From Bordetella genomosp. 2 (GTDB taxonomy: Bacteria > Pseudomonadota > Gammaproteobacteria > Burkholderiales > Burkholderiaceae_B), in assembly GCF_002261345.1 (NCBI RefSeq), contig NZ_NEVT01000009.1:248001-312000 (forward strand): 64,000 nucleotides of DNA, written 5' to 3'. The notes beneath the pieces were generated by a model. It made no database searches. It had not been told where the DNA came from and saw only the letters and a program-made list of their open reading frames with translations. This document shows positions 35,591-45,521 of this stretch, piece by piece. The first letter of the stretch is position 1; each line of letters opens with the position of its first letter. A program made the position numbers and the translations under genes.

Positions 35591-37666
35591 TCAGTACGTG
35601 ACCCGTACCCCCAGCATCACGCTGCGGCCCGGCAAGGGGGCCACGCGCGAGATGAACGAGGCATGGTTGTAGGCCAGCTTGTCCAGCAGGTTGTTGCCGC
35701 GCACATACACTTCGTAGGCGGCCTCGGCGCCCAGTCCGCCGCGATAGCTGACCACCGCGTTGACCATGTCATAGCCGGGCGTGCTGGACTCGTAGTCGGC
35801 CAGGTCGTTCTGGCGGAACACATGGTAGTACTCCACGCCGCCCGACCACTGGCGCCATTTCGCGTCGGCGCGCAGGCCCAGGCGCGCGGCCGGGATGCGC
35901 GGCAGGTTGCCGTCGCCGCCGGTCAGCTTGCCGCGCACATAGTCGCCGAACACCGCCGCCGAGAACACCTTGGTGAACTGGTGGCGCACCTCGCCTTCCA
36001 GGCCGGCGAACTCCGCGTCGTGCTGCGTGTACTCGATCAGGCGGAAGTCCTCGAACTGGTCCAGCGTGTCGGCGTAGATGTAGTTCTTCACGCGGTTGTG
36101 GAAGGCGCTCAGGCTGAAGGTGGTATCGCCCGCGTGCTTGCGCAGCGTCAGGTCGATGTTGTGCGAGGTTTCCTTGCCCAGGTCGGGGTTGCCGATCTCA
36201 TAGGTATTGGTGGCCAGGTGCACGCCGTCGGCGTACAGCTCCTGCGCCGACGGCAGCCGCTGCGAGCGCGACAGCGACAGGGCCAGCGAATACTGCGGCG
36301 CGAAGTCCCAGATGGCGGCGGCCGACAGCGAGGTGCCGGACTGGCTCGAGCGCGGCTGCCCGCCCTCGGGTGAAATGCGCTGCCAGTCCTGGCGCGCGCC
36401 CACCTCGAAGCGCCAGTCGGCCAACCGATACTCCTCCAGCAGGAAGATGCCGGTCGAACGCGTTTCGCTGCGCGGCAGGAAGGCTTCTTCACCGTCGGCG
36501 CTGAAATCGCTGAAGGCGTTCTGCATGCCGATGACGCCGCGCCAGCCGTACAGCGGCTTGTGCTCCAGCTCCAGGCGCGCATCGTAGCCGCGGTTCTTGA
36601 AGGTGGTGCCGACTTCGCCGCCTTCGATTTCCTGGTGCTGGTAGTCGGTCAGCCCGCCGCGGAAGCGCACTTTCTCAAAGCCGGCGAACGGCTCGCGATA
36701 CTCGGCGCGCAGGTCGACCCGGTCGCTGCGCAGCTTCACATACGGCACGCCGCCGTGCTCATGCTCGTGATCGTGCCCGTCGCCGTGCTCATCGCCGTGC
36801 TCGCCTTCGCCATGATCGTGGCCGTCATGCCCGCCGCAATGCAGGTGCGAGCCGTGCGGGTGGCAACCCTCGTATTCATGATTGTGGCCGGGCAGGCCAT
36901 ACTTGCTTTCCAGGTATGTATAGGCCACGCCGACGTAGCCGCGCGGCGTCACCCAGGACAGGCCGACGCTGCCTTGCGCCGATTCGCTGTACGAGCCCTC
37001 CAGCTTGCCGCCAGGCCAATCGGGCACGTCGTAGTCGCTGGTGCGGCGCTTCATGCCTTCGACCCGCACCGCGAACTGGCCGGTGCCCGCGGTGATGCCG
37101 ACCGCGCCCGCGCGCTCGCGAGTGCCGGTGGCGCCGCGCACTTCCGCCTCGGCCTCGACGCCGCGTTCCGGCACCGCGGTGGGAATCTTGCGGTCCAGCA
37201 CGTTGACCACCCCGCCAATGGCCCCGCCGCCGTACAGCAGCGTGGCCGGCCCGCGCAGCACTTCGATGCGCTCGGCCAGCAGCGGCTCGGTCGTCACCGC
37301 GTGGTCGGGCGAAATGCCGGAAGCATCCATCAGCTCGGACCCATCGGACAGCACCTTGACGCGCGGCGCGGTCTGGCCGCGGATGACCGGCCGGCTGGCG
37401 CCGCCGCCGAACGTGTCGGAATGAATGCCCGGCAGGCCGTTCAGCGTATCGCCCAAGGTGCCCTGGCGGCGCTCGATCAGCGCGTCGCCATCCACCACCA
37501 GGGCCGGCAGCGCCATGCTGTCGGCGTCCAGTCCCAGCGGGCTGGCCGAGACGATGACCGGCGCCAGCGTGGGCGCCGCGTCCGGCGCGGCCGGCTGCTG
37601 CGCCTGGACCGCCGGCGCCAGGGCCAGAGACAAGGCAAGCGCCAGGGGCTGCGGTTTGAAATCCAT
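35591..37666 (-). CDS. znuD: TonB-dependent outer-membrane receptor, ZnuD-like (zinc)
   Basis: 691 residues. Signal peptide (LALALSLALAPAVQA), plug domain with LNGLPGIHSDTFGGGASRPVIRGQ and VEVLRGPATLLYGGGAIGGVVNV, then a 22-strand barrel ending in a C-terminal aromatic-like RVTY. An extracellular loop at about residues 265-305 is packed with His, Asp, Glu and a Cys pair, typical of zinc receptors of the ZnuD family. The ATG at 37666 has GGGAAGGG upstream; a second ATG at 37678 is less well placed. Zur-type palindromes lie upstream, and znuABC and zur are in the same locus. Confidence 0.92.
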   Translation of the reverse strand: MDFKPQPLALALSLALAPAVQAQQPAAPDAAPTLAPVIVSASPLGLDADSMALPALVVDGDALIERRQGTLGDTLNGLPGIHSDTFGGGASRPVIRGQTAPRVKVLSDGSELMDASGISPDHAVTTEPLLAERIEVLRGPATLLYGGGAIGGVVNVLDRKIPTAVPERGVEAEAEVRGATGTRERAGAVGITAGTGQFAVRVEGMKRRTSDYDVPDWPGGKLEGSYSESAQGSVGLSWVTPRGYVGVAYTYLESKYGLPGHNHEYEGCHPHGSHLHCGGHDGHDHGEGEHGDEHGDGHDHEHEHGGVPYVKLRSDRVDLRAEYREPFAGFEKVRFRGGLTDYQHQEIEGGEVGTTFKNRGYDARLELEHKPLYGWRGVIGMQNAFSDFSADGEEAFLPRSETRSTGIFLLEEYRLADWRFEVGARQDWQRISPEGGQPRSSQSGTSLSAAAIWDFAPQYSLALSLSRSQRLPSAQELYADGVHLATNTYEIGNPDLGKETSHNIDLTLRKHAGDTTFSLSAFHNRVKNYIYADTLDQFEDFRLIEYTQHDAEFAGLEGEVRHQFTKVFSAAVFGDYVRGKLTGGDGNLPRIPAARLGLRADAKWRQWSGGVEYYHVFRQNDLADYESSTPGYDMVNAVVSYRGGLGAEAAYEVYVRGNNLLDKLAYNHASFISRVAPLPGRSVMLGVRVTY

Positions 37667-37681
37667 TTCCCTTCCCATGAA

Positions 37682-37720
37682 CGTTATATCATTTCAAAAC
37701 TAGCGAATGATATAACATAT
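37682..37720. promoter_or_regulatory. Two Zur-type half-palindromes upstream of znuD
   Basis: GTTATATCATT at 37683-37693 and its exact inverted copy AATGATATAAC at 37706-37716 are separated by 12 bp. Each resembles the box TGTTAT-ATC-ATAACA found before zur/znuC, with the same ATC spacer. They lie 17-55 bp before the znuD start, where binding would block transcription. Confidence 0.65.
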
Positions 37721-37808
37721 CACCTCGATTTACAGCAGAAAATCGCGTGCCTGGGGAAGGCAGGCAGGGCCGGCCGCGCCACGCGCGGCGGCTGTCATGA
37801 AGGCGGGT

Positions 37809-38846
37809 TCAGGCGCCGCCGGCGAGCTGCCCGCCCAGCAACAGCAGGCCCAGCAGCAAAATGGAGAGGGCGGCCAGCGCCTCGATGGCCATGCGCGCGC
37901 GCGCCGCGCCGGCGGTAGAAAGGCGGGCGCTGAAGCGCGTGGCCGCGCTGCCGGCCAGCACGGCGAACACCGCCAGCAGCGCCACGGTCAAGCCCGTGCC
38001 CAGGCCCATCGCCAGGGCCGCTGCAATGCCGGCCACGAAAAACCCCTGCGACAAGGCGAACACCAGCACGATGAGCGCCCCGCTGCACGGCCGCAGGCCC
38101 ATCGCCAGGATGGCTGACACGGCCTTGCGCCATTCGAGCGCGCCGGCGACCTGCTCCGCGGCGGGCGCGTGCGCATGCCCGCAACCGCAGGCGCCATGAT
38201 CGTGCGCCGCGGCGTGCCCGTGAGCGTGGCCATGGCCATGGCCATGTTCATGCGCATGCGCATGCGCCGGTGCATGAGGAGGATCCCGCCGCGCGCCGCG
38301 GCGCAGCCAGGGCCGCACCGCCTTGGCCCAGACCAACCAGGCTCCCAGCAGGGTGATCAACACATAAGACGCGGTTTCCAGCCAGCGAGTGGCGCGGTTC
38401 ATGGCCGGCGCGGTGGCGTGCAGCAGCCACGCCAACACCGCCACCAGCGCGATCGCCACCAGCGCCTGCAACAGCGCCGACAGCAAGGCCAGCACCGCGC
38501 CGTTGCGGGCGGTCTGGCGGTTGGCCAGCACGTAGGAGGCGATCACCGCCTTGCCGTGACCGGGCCCCAGCGCATGGAACACGCCGTACGCGAACGACAG
38601 CCCCAGCAGGCCCCATGCCGCCGTGCCGTCGGCCTGCCAGGCGCGCACCGCGCCGGTCAGTTGCCGATAGAAATGCGTCTGCCAGGCCGACACCTGCCCG
38701 AACAGCGCCGCCAGCCAGTCCGGGCCGGCCCAGCCGGCGCCGCTCTCCGGCACGCCGAATGGATGCGCGCCCTGTGCCCACGCCAGCCCCGGGGCCAGCC
38801 ACAACAACAATAGCCATGCAACGGCGCGCGACCGGCTCATCGACAC
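37809..38846 (-). CDS. NicO/RcnA-family metal permease with His-rich loop (ZevB-like)
   Basis: 345 residues. Signal-like first helix, then six or more membrane segments, with GLSFAYGVFHALGPGHGKAVIASYVLA (HX4D-like metal path) and SAILAMGLRPCSGALIVLVFAL. A cytosolic or periplasmic loop (about residues 190-235) is a run of His-Ala, His-Gly and Cys residues. NicO proteins move Ni2+ or Co2+, but the partner DUF1007 gene directly upstream, overlapping by 10 bp, is the arrangement of the Haemophilus ZevAB zinc system. It lies inside the zinc locus and probably belongs to the znu transcript. Confidence 0.85.
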   Translation of the reverse strand: MSMSRSRAVAWLLLLWLAPGLAWAQGAHPFGVPESGAGWAGPDWLAALFGQVSAWQTHFYRQLTGAVRAWQADGTAAWGLLGLSFAYGVFHALGPGHGKAVIASYVLANRQTARNGAVLALLSALLQALVAIALVAVLAWLLHATAPAMNRATRWLETASYVLITLLGAWLVWAKAVRPWLRRGARRDPPHAPAHAHAHEHGHGHGHAHGHAAAHDHGACGCGHAHAPAAEQVAGALEWRKAVSAILAMGLRPCSGALIVLVFALSQGFFVAGIAAALAMGLGTGLTVALLAVFAVLAGSAATRFSARLSTAGAARARMAIEALAALSILLLGLLLLGGQLAGGA

Positions 38847-39468
38847 GCCACCTCGACGCGGTGAGTCAGGCCCTTGGTGATGGCGAACAGTTCTTCCGGC
38901 AAGGCGTCCGGGTCGGCCGGGATGGCGGCCAGTTGCTGCATGGTCTTCCAGTCGAGTTCGCGCGGCGGCTGGTAGGCCGGCGCGCAGCCGGCCGGCGCGT
39001 CGGCCAGGGCCACGGCGCCCGGCGCGTCGAACGCGTAGGCGACGAAGTAAGTGGGATCGTAGATGTCGAACCGCACGCCCTGCGCGCCCGGCGCCACCGG
39101 CTGCGCCAGCGGCAAGGTGAACGACAGGGTCAGGCGCTGGTCTTGCGGATTCCAGCGCACCGTCGCGTCGCGCGGCTCGCCAAACGCCAGGGTCTGCCCG
39201 CCCAGCGTCGCGCGCGTGAAATAGTGCGAGATCGGCTCGCCCAGGGCGCTCATCCAGTCGCGCGCCATGCCCTGCAGCGTCTCGGCCGGCAGGCTGCCGT
39301 CGGGGCCTTTTTCCAGGCCCTGGGTGGTATAGGCGCCGAACATTTCATCGAATTGCCAGTCCTGCTGGATGGCGGCGATGCGCCCCTGCGGGTCGAACGC
39401 AATGCGCGCCCGGGCGTCGATCCACATATGCGGATGAGCCTGTACCGCTGGCGCAGTGCAGGCCATGA

Positions 39469-40482
<1,014 letters not shown>

Positions 40483-40494
40483 GTCGTTCTCCTA

Positions 40495-41370
40495 TTAGCG
40501 GTATGACGGCCGGCGATGCCAGACCAGGTGGTGCAGCAGGCCGCCCTGCGACCCACAGGCGACGGACACCAGGTAGAGCAGCCCCGCCGCCAGGATGATG
40601 GCCGGCGAGGCGGGCAGGTTGTAGTGGTACGAGACCAGCAGCCCGGCGATGCCCGCGACCACGCCCAGCGCCGCGGCCAGCACGATCTGCGCGGCCGCCG
40701 TGGGCAGCCAGAAGCGCGCCGCCGCGGCGGGCAGCATCATCATGCCCACCACCATCAGCGTGCCCAGCACCTGGAAGCCGGCCACCAGGTTCAGCACCAC
40801 CAGCACCAGGAACACCATGTGGGCCAGCGTGCCTCCGCCCCCGCTGGCCCGCAGGAAGCCCGGGTCCAGGCATTCCGCCACCAGCAGGCGGTACAGCACG
40901 GCCAAGATCAGCAGCGTAGCGCTGGCCGCGCTGGTCACCAGCAGCAGCGCCGCGTCGTCCAGTCCCAGCACGGTGCCGAACAGCACATGCAGCAGATCCA
41001 TGTTCGAGCCGCGCACCGACACCAGCAGCACGCCCAGGCCCAGCGATATCAAATAGAACGCCGCAAAACTGGCGTCTTCGCGCAGCGGGGTCAGGCGCGC
41101 CACCAGGCCGGCCAGCAGCGCCACCGCCAGGCCGGTGACCAGGCCGCCCAGCAGCATCGCGCCCCATGACAAGCCGGCCAGCAGGAAGCCCGCCGCCACG
41201 CCGGGCAGGATGGCGTGCGACATCGCGTCGCCCATCAGGCTCATGCGGCGCAGCACCAGGAACACGCCCAGGGGCGCGGCGCCCAGCGCCGCCGCGCAGG
41301 TGCCCGCCAGGGCGCGGCGCATGAACCCATAATCGAGGAATGGCGCGACCGCCCAGTCGAACAGATTCAC
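40495..41370 (-). CDS. znuB: Zinc ABC transporter permease
   Basis: 291 residues with about eight membrane segments; FMRRALAGTCAAALGAAPLGVFLVLRRMSLMGDAMSHAILPGVAAGFLL is the ZnuB signature and includes the EAA-type cytoplasmic loop. The start is a GTG at 41370 overlapping the znuC stop (GTGA, 41367-41370), and no better ATG exists nearby. It forms the membrane channel with ZnuC as ATPase and ZnuA as receptor. Confidence 0.93.
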   Translation of the reverse strand: MNLFDWAVAPFLDYGFMRRALAGTCAAALGAAPLGVFLVLRRMSLMGDAMSHAILPGVAAGFLLAGLSWGAMLLGGLVTGLAVALLAGLVARLTPLREDASFAAFYLISLGLGVLLVSVRGSNMDLLHVLFGTVLGLDDAALLLVTSAASATLLILAVLYRLLVAECLDPGFLRASGGGGTLAHMVFLVLVVLNLVAGFQVLGTLMVVGMMMLPAAAARFWLPTAAAQIVLAAALGVVAGIAGLLVSYHYNLPASPAIILAAGLLYLVSVACGSQGGLLHHLVWHRRPSYR

Positions 41371-42104
41371 AGCCACGGCCCCGCGGCGCCGCGCGCGGCG
41401 GACAGGTTGGCGGCCGTCAGCACCTCGCCGGTGGCGCCCCAGGCCACCGGCCGCCCCGCCAGCAGCAAGGTGTGCGAGAAATGGCGCCGCACCAGCCCCA
41501 GGTCGTGCAGCACCGCGATCACCGTGCGGCCTTCGCGGTGCAGGCTGCACAGCAACTGCATCAGCGTATCGGCGGTGTCGCTGTCGACCGCGGCGAAGGG
41601 TTCATCCAGCAGCAACACCTGGGCATCCTGCACCAGCAGCCGCGCGAACAGGGCCCGCTGCATCTGTCCGCCCGACAGCGTGCCGACGATGCGGCCGGCC
41701 TGGTCGGCCAGCCCGACGGTTTCCAGCGCCTGCCAGGCGCACCGCGTCTCCCGCCGCCCGAAGCCGCGCCAGGCCCCGACGCGGCGCCAGGCCCCCATGG
41801 CGACCATGTCCAGCACCGTGACGGGAAACCCGCGATCCAGGTCGGCCGCCTGCGGCAGCCAGGCCAGCCGCGCGCGCTCGGCCGCGGCGACCCGCACCGT
41901 GCCGGCCAGCGGCCGCAGCAGGCCCATGATGCCCTTGACCAGCGTGGATTTGCCGGCGCCGTTCGGCCCCACGATGGCCGTCATCGAACCGCGCTCGAAG
42001 CCGCCCGAGACGGCGCGCACGGCCGGCTGCCCGCGCCAGCCGAAGGCGGCCTCGTGCAGCGCAATGACCGGCGCGCCAGCGCCGGATTCCGCCCGCGGGC
42101 CCAT
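41367..42104 (-). CDS. znuC: Zinc ABC transporter ATP-binding protein
   Basis: 245 residues from the ATG at 42104. Walker A GPNGAGKST, the signature LSGGQMQRALFARLL, Walker B QVLLLDEPFAAVD and switch His in VLHDLG are all intact. Longer upstream starts would run through an independent small ORF in another frame. The start overlaps the stop of that small membrane ORF by one base (TGATG), so it is probably translated together with it. It drives import through ZnuB. Confidence 0.93.
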   Translation of the reverse strand: MGPRAESGAGAPVIALHEAAFGWRGQPAVRAVSGGFERGSMTAIVGPNGAGKSTLVKGIMGLLRPLAGTVRVAAAERARLAWLPQAADLDRGFPVTVLDMVAMGAWRRVGAWRGFGRRETRCAWQALETVGLADQAGRIVGTLSGGQMQRALFARLLVQDAQVLLLDEPFAAVDSDTADTLMQLLCSLHREGRTVIAVLHDLGLVRRHFSHTLLLAGRPVAWGATGEVLTAANLSAARGAAGPWL

Positions 42105-42253
42105 CAGGCGGGGCCCCACCAGCCCAGCGCCCAGCCGGCCAGCGCCCATAGCGCCGCGGCGGCGGCCAGGGCGATGGCCAGCCGGCCGGCGGCCGAGGCG
42201 CGCAGGGCGGAGCGAAGAGGCCGGGCGGAGACGGCCGAAACATTGTGAGACAT
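42104..42253 (-). CDS. Small membrane protein at the head of the znu operon
   Basis: 49 residues from the ATG at 42253 (66 if the ATG at 42304 is used). A basic N-terminus (RPLRSALRASAAGRLA) precedes one hydrophobic segment (IALAAAAALWALAGWALGWWGPA), so it is a single-pass membrane peptide. The stop overlaps the znuC start by one base, and a Zur-type box lies just upstream, so it would be the first gene of the zinc operon. I do not recognise the family; coding status rests on position and composition. Confidence 0.55.
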   Translation of the reverse strand: MSHNVSAVSARPLRSALRASAAGRLAIALAAAAALWALAGWALGWWGPA

Positions 42254-42306
42254 ATTCGAGAGCAAGATGCTGCAACAAGAACGAGGGCAAGCCCATCGCA
42301 CCATAA

Positions 42307-42321
42307 TGTTATATCATAACA
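42307..42321. promoter_or_regulatory. Zur box between zur and the znu operon
   Basis: TGTTAT-ATC-ATAACA is a perfect palindrome with a 3-nt centre and fits the Zur box type TGTTATANTATAACA. It lies between the divergent zur gene and the small ORF-znuC operon, so it can control both and give Zur autoregulation. Confidence 0.8.
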
Positions 42322-42406
42322 AACATGGCATGCCGCCGGGCCGGCAGTCCCCGCCGGCCGCGTTTTCTGCTACCTTCGCGTAAATTCCCGCACTGCCCGG
42401 CCTCCA

Positions 42407-42916
42407 ATGTCTACCTCATCCCGCTCGACCCGCTCCGACCCCATAGCCGAGCAACTGCGCACCGCCGAATCGCTCTGTGCACAGCGCGGCCGGCGCCTGA
42501 CCCCCATCCGTCGCAAGGTGCTGGAATTACTGCTGCGCCACGGCCGCAGCCTGAAGGCCTATGAATTGCTCGACGCCATGCGCGCCGTGCATCCCGGCGC
42601 GGCGCCGCCCACCGTCTACCGCGCGCTCGAGTTCCTGATGGACGAAGGGCTGATCCACCGCCTCGATGCGGTCAATGCCTGGACGGCCTGCCACGACGCG
42701 GCCGGCGCGCCGCACGACCTGCTGGTAGTCTGCACGGGCTGCGGCGCCGTGGCCGAGGTCAGCGACCCGGCCATGAGCCGCCAGCTGGCCGAACGGGTGG
42801 CCCAGACCGGCTTCGCGCTGGCCACGCACGAGACGGAAATCCGCGCCTTGTGCCCCCAGTGCCAGCAGAAGCAGCCGGCCGGCGCCCACCACCACCATCA
42901 CGGCCATACGCACTGA
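42407..42916 (+). CDS. zur: Zinc uptake regulator, Fur family
   Basis: 169 residues. N-terminal winged helix (LTPIRRKVLELLLRHGRSLKAYELLDAM, recognition part PPTVYRAL at 67-74), then the dimer and metal domain. Two Cys pairs (109/112 and 149/152) form the structural zinc site; the C-terminal HHHHHGHTH tail is unusual in length. Zn-loaded Zur represses zinc uptake. The assignment as Zur rather than Fur rests on the tail, the divergent znu operon and the nearby palindrome. Confidence 0.92.
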   Translation: MSTSSRSTRSDPIAEQLRTAESLCAQRGRRLTPIRRKVLELLLRHGRSLKAYELLDAMRAVHPGAAPPTVYRALEFLMDEGLIHRLDAVNAWTACHDAAGAPHDLLVVCTGCGAVAEVSDPAMSRQLAERVAQTGFALATHETEIRALCPQCQQKQPAGAHHHHHGHTH

Positions 42917-42921
42917 GCGCG

Positions 42922-42945
42922 CAAGCGGAAAAATCACGCCGCTTG
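42922..42945 (+). terminator. Weak hairpin after zur
   Basis: A 7 bp stem (CAAGCGG and CCGCTTG) with a 10-nt loop follows 5 bp after the zur stop, without a T-run. Together with the 240 bp gap to the next gene it suggests that zur ends here and cobW has its own promoter. Confidence 0.35.
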
Positions 42946-43157
42946 AATTTCCGCAATACATCCCCATATAACTCTATCTATTGGATTGCGGCACCGTTTC
43001 CGGGCGCCCTGCCGGGGCATTTGCCAGGGTTGGCCCGGGGTTTGCCCCCCCGCCCTTACTGTGCTGTAATCCTGCGTCCGGCCGCAACAGTGGCCGCCCG
43101 TAGTCCGCGCCCGAGCCGCGCCCCTGCGCCTCCGCGCCTTCAGCTTTTCGCCTTGCC

Positions 43158-44258
43158 ATGAATACCCAGCGCAGTTTGGACAAAATGGTTCCCGTCACCA
43201 TCCTCACCGGCTTTCTCGGTGCGGGCAAGACCACCCTGCTCAAGCGCATCCTCACCGAATACCACGGCCGGCGCGTCGCGGTCATCGAGAACGAATTCGG
43301 GCCGGAAAGCATCGACAACGATCTGCTCGTGCAAGACAGCGAGGAAGAGATCATCGAGCTGAGCAACGGCTGCGTGTGCTGCACGGTGCGCGGCGACCTG
43401 ATGCGCACCTTGTCCGACCTGCGCGCCAAGCGCGAGGCCGGCCAGCTCAGCTTCGAGCGCGTCATCCTCGAAACCACCGGCATGGCCAACCCCGGCCCGG
43501 TATGCCAGACGTTCTTCATGGACGACGACATTGCCGAGTACTACCGCCTGGATGCGGTGGTCACCGTGGTGGACGCCAAGCACGGCATGGCCACGCTCGA
43601 CGCCCAGACCGAAGCCCAGAAGCAGGTCGGCTTCGCCGACCGCATCCTGGTCTCGAAGAAAGACCTGGTCAACGAGGCCGACTACGAAGCGCTGCGCGCC
43701 CGGCTGGTGCGCATCAACCCGCGCGCGCCCATTTCGCCGGTCAACTTCGGCGACGCCGACCTGAAGTCCATCATCGACATCAGCGGCTTCAACCTGAACT
43801 CCATTCTCGACATCGACCCGGACTTCCTGGCCGATGAACACCCCGACGCCGCGCACAGCCACGCCCACGGGCATGACCACGACCACGATCATGACCACGA
43901 AGGCGAATGCGGCGACCATTGCCATCACGATCACCACCATCATCACCACCACCACGACGACGAGATCGGCGCGTTCGTCTTCCGCTCCAACAAGCCCTTC
44001 GATCCCGCGCGGCTCGAGGAATTCCTGGGCGGCGTGGTGCAGGTGTACGGCCCCGACCTGATGCGCTACAAAGGCATCCTGTACATGAAGGGCATCAACC
44101 GCCGCATGCTGTTCCAGGGCGTGCACATGATGATGGGCGCCGAACCCGGCAAGCCGTGGACCGCGGCCGAAAAACCATTCACCAAGATGGTCTTCATCGG
44201 CCGCAAGCTGCCCCAGGAGATTTTCACCCGGGGCTTGGAGCAGTGCCTGGCAGGCTAA
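43158..44258 (+). CDS. CobW-family GTPase / zinc metallochaperone
   Basis: 366 residues. GTPase motifs GFLGAGKTT (residues 18-26), ETTGMANP (switch), and SKKDL (base specificity) are present; the CVCC metal motif is at 72-75. A His/Asp-rich stretch at about 233-262 ends in eight consecutive His and should bind zinc. The C-terminal CobW domain follows. Such proteins deliver Zn2+ to client enzymes when zinc is scarce. It is next to zur, but I see no Zur box directly upstream. An internal ATG at 43185 is an alternative start. Confidence 0.9.
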   Translation: MNTQRSLDKMVPVTILTGFLGAGKTTLLKRILTEYHGRRVAVIENEFGPESIDNDLLVQDSEEEIIELSNGCVCCTVRGDLMRTLSDLRAKREAGQLSFERVILETTGMANPGPVCQTFFMDDDIAEYYRLDAVVTVVDAKHGMATLDAQTEAQKQVGFADRILVSKKDLVNEADYEALRARLVRINPRAPISPVNFGDADLKSIIDISGFNLNSILDIDPDFLADEHPDAAHSHAHGHDHDHDHDHEGECGDHCHHDHHHHHHHHDDEIGAFVFRSNKPFDPARLEEFLGGVVQVYGPDLMRYKGILYMKGINRRMLFQGVHMMMGAEPGKPWTAAEKPFTKMVFIGRKLPQEIFTRGLEQCLAG

Positions 44259-44314
44259 TGCCGCCATCCCGACGCGCGACCCGCGCCAGGATCGATTCAT
44301 AGTGGAGTGTTTTC

Positions 44315-44779
44315 ATGGCTACCAAGGCAGCAACCAAAAAATCAAGCAAGTCGACGAGCGATACGGCGATTGATCTGCCCAGCGAGGAAGAATTGCTGGC
44401 CATGCCCGAGTCCGACTACATGAACGAGCGCCAGCTGGCGTTCTTCAAAGAGCGGCTCAAGCAACTCGAACAGGACATCCTGGCCAACGCCGGCGAGACC
44501 ACCGAGCACCTGCGCGAAACCCAGTTCGTGCCCGACCCGGCCGACCGCGCCACCATCGAGGAAGAACACGCGCTCGAGCTGCGCACCCGCGACCGCGAGC
44601 GCAAGCTGCTCAAGAAAGTGCAACAGTCTATTGCCCGCATCGACAGCGGCGAATACGGCTGGTGCGAGGAAACCGGCGAACCCATCGGCATTCCCCGCCT
44701 GCTGGCCCGCCCCACCGCCACCCTGTCGCTCGAAGCGCAGGAACGGCGCGAGATGCGCCAGAAGCTGTACGGCGACTGA
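44315..44779 (+). CDS. dksA: RNA polymerase-binding factor DksA lacking the zinc-finger cysteines
   Basis: 154 residues. It binds the secondary channel of RNA polymerase and works with ppGpp in the stringent response. The coiled-coil tip residues are present (Asp77 and Ala79 in DPADRAT). Of the four zinc-binding Cys in E. coli DksA only Cys117 remains; the others are Thr120, Ser138 and Ala141. This form is known in alpha- and betaproteobacteria and does not need zinc. A strong terminator follows. Confidence 0.95.
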   Translation: MATKAATKKSSKSTSDTAIDLPSEEELLAMPESDYMNERQLAFFKERLKQLEQDILANAGETTEHLRETQFVPDPADRATIEEEHALELRTRDRERKLLKKVQQSIARIDSGEYGWCEETGEPIGIPRLLARPTATLSLEAQERREMRQKLYGD

Positions 44780-44809
44780 GCCCGTCCCTGCTTATCGCCC
44801 GCCTTGCCA

Positions 44810-44841
44810 GGGCCGCCGCGGAGCACCGCGGCGGCCCTTTT
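44810..44841 (+). terminator. Rho-independent terminator of dksA
   Basis: A perfect 12 bp GC stem (GGGCCGCCGCGG and CCGCGGCGGCCC) with a 4-nt loop AGCA is followed by TTTT, 31 bp after the dksA stop. Confidence 0.92.
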
Positions 44842-44891
44842 CCATTCCGCTGCCGGGTGGATAATGGACGACGCGGCCGCGGCCGCCGCGC

Positions 44892-44919
44892 CTTGAAATC
44901 GCCCGCTTCGCCCCCAGCT
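44892..44919 (+). promoter_or_regulatory. Heat-shock (sigma-32-type) promoter of hslVU
   Basis: CTTGAAA at 44892-44898 matches the sigma-32 -35 element, and CCCCCAGCT starting at 44911 matches the CCCCAT-type -10, with a 12-13 bp spacer. It lies about 25 bp before the hslV start, as in other hslVU operons. Confidence 0.65.
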
Positions 44920-44942
44920 AGGGCCTTCATAGGAAGGAAAGC

Positions 44943-45482
44943 ATGGAACAATTTCACGCCACCACCATCGTCTGCGTGCGCCGCGGCAACCGCGTCGCGC
45001 TGGGCGGCGATGGCCAGGTCACCCTGGGCAACGTCGTCATCAAGGGCACGGCCCGCAAGATCCGCCGCCTGTACCACGACAAGATCCTGGCCGGCTTCGC
45101 CGGCGCCACGGCCGATGCCTTCACCTTGCAGGAACGCTTCGAAGCCAAGCTGGAAAAGCACCAGGGCAACCTGATGCGCGCCGCCGTCGAACTGACCCGC
45201 GACTGGCGCACCGACCGCGTGCTGCGCCGCCTGGAGGCCATGCTGATCGTGGCCGACGCCGAGCACACCCTGGTGCTGACCGGCAACGGCGACGTCCTCG
45301 AACCCGAGCACGGCCTGGCCGCGATCGGCTCGGGCGGCGCCTACGCCCAGTCGGCCGCGCTGGCGCTGCTGCGCAATACCGAGCTGTCGCCCCAGGAGAT
45401 CGTCAAGCAGTCGCTGGAGATCGCCGGCGACATCTGCATCTACACCAACCAGAACCACGTCATCGAAACCCTGGGCGACTAA
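44943..45482 (+). CDS. hslV: ATP-dependent protease subunit HslV
   Basis: 179 residues. The N-terminal threonine protease of the HslUV complex. A six-residue leader (MEQFHA) is removed to expose Thr7 in [20 protein letters not shown] and [13 protein letters not shown] are family blocks. It forms a double hexameric ring. It is followed after 39 bp by hslU and preceded by a heat-shock-type promoter. Confidence 0.96.
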   Translation: MEQFHATTIVCVRRGNRVALGGDGQVTLGNVVIKGTARKIRRLYHDKILAGFAGATADAFTLQERFEAKLEKHQGNLMRAAVELTRDWRTDRVLRRLEAMLIVADAEHTLVLTGNGDVLEPEHGLAAIGSGGAYAQSAALALLRNTELSPQEIVKQSLEIAGDICIYTNQNHVIETLGD

Positions 45483-45521
45483 GCCGCCGGCGCAAGCCGG
45501 CCGCAGCAAGGATTCCGCTTT

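Noticed and set aside
36720-36890. Separate histidine-rich small protein on the plus strand opposite the znuD loop
   Set aside because: The plus-strand frame is the antisense of the His/Asp-rich codons and gives a Val/Met-rich hydrophobic shadow with no start signal.
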